DNA of 30,020 bases from Candidatus Saccharimonadota bacterium. GTDB taxonomy: Bacteria > Patescibacteriota > Saccharimonadia > Saccharimonadales > EFPC-124. Within the stretch, counting starts at the first letter, position 1. The number at the start of each line of letters is the position of its first letter. Below, one piece after another: positions 29,946 through 30,020 of the stretch. A program made the position numbers and the translations under genes. The notes under the pieces were generated by a model. That model searched no databases and was not told the DNA's origin. It saw only the letters and a list, made by a program, of their open reading frames with translations. The DNA lies in assembly GCA_016880595.1 (NCBI GenBank), contig JAEHDC010000003.1, forward strand, positions 1-30,020, written 5' to 3'.

Positions 29946-30020
29946 TTGAACACTGAACAAAAACAAAAACTAAACCAATTCATCAAAAAAACCAAAGATG
30001 GTTCAGCTTCTCGTCGCGCC
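29946..30020 (+). CDS. Start of a plus-strand gene, possibly an IS630-like transposase (cut by window edge)
   Basis: From TTG 29946 the frame is open for 25 codons to the edge: MNTEQKQKLNQFIKKTKDGS, then ASRRA. The pattern L-x-x-F-I-K-x-T-K-D-x-x-x-x-R-R-A resembles the opening of IS630-type transposases, whose helix-turn-helix follows. Only 25 residues are visible, so this is a weak call. TAAACT at 29931-29936 is a possible -10. There is no ribosome site. Confidence 0.35.
   Translation, partial: MNTEQKQKLNQFIKKTKDGSASRRA

Noticed and set aside
1..30020. UGA as a sense codon, as in some CPR lineages
   Set aside because: Genes end in TGA as well as TAA/TAG (for example 6553 and 27106), and no recognised gene has an internal TGA.
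1..30020. CRISPR array, tRNA or rRNA genes
   Set aside because: No regularly spaced direct repeats, and no tRNA- or rRNA-like conserved segments, were seen. The repeat element's cloverleaf-like fold lacks tRNA landmarks (T-loop GTTCRA, acceptor CCA).

Overview
This window reads as a small-genome bacterium, most likely a Patescibacteria/CPR member and plausibly a Saccharibacteria (TM7) relative. That is an inference. It rests on the gene mix (fused trehalose-6-phosphate synthase/phosphatase, MgtA-type ATPase, SufS-like desulfurase, TypA, many short single-TM surface proteins), tight packing, and several genes whose -10 box lies only 4-7 bases before the start codon (leaderless mRNAs). TGA, TAA and TAG all serve as stops, so there is no sign of UGA recoding. 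No rRNA, tRNA or CRISPR array was seen.

Layout. 1-712: a minus-strand gene of unknown function, cut by the window edge. 785-901: a 117-bp inverted-repeat element. 1015-4835: a two-repeat surface protein, a YggT-like membrane protein and the OtsA-OtsB fusion. 13611 down to 4891: a long minus-strand run of Cache-type histidine kinase, SufS-like desulfurase, Mg2+ ATPase, D-Ala-D-Ala carboxypeptidase, a Cys-motif protein, two flavin split-barrel proteins and an unknown. 13686-14669: a stand-alone DUF4868 (KwaB-like) protein on the plus strand. 14680-18348: envelope genes (single-TM protein, secreted SH3b-amidase, PsbP-like lipoprotein-type protein, MFS transporter). 18542-20368: TypA. 20437-23360: minus-strand HTH-like unknown, HD phosphohydrolase and DUF4234. 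23595-24800: DEAD-box helicase with a long structured leader. 24721-25998: secreted alpha/beta hydrolase, GC-richer in parts. 26094-26204: second copy of the inverted-repeat element, in opposite orientation. 26297-28844: helical unknown, then an OmpR/CiaH-type two-component pair. 28841-29198: broken Nudix gene. 29421-29765: small unknown. Right edge: a minus-strand ORF remnant and the first 25 codons of a possible IS630-like transposase.

The strongest structural novelty is the pair of 111-bp element cores (about 91% identical by hand count). They lie in opposite orientation some 25 kb apart, each inside a divergent promoter region and only 6-11 bp from a -35 box. The second theme is how consistently leaderless promoters can be read here beside normal Shine-Dalgarno genes. 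The third is the solitary KwaB-like protein, which has no KwaA partner in view. All family calls are from motif recognition by eye; no database search was run.
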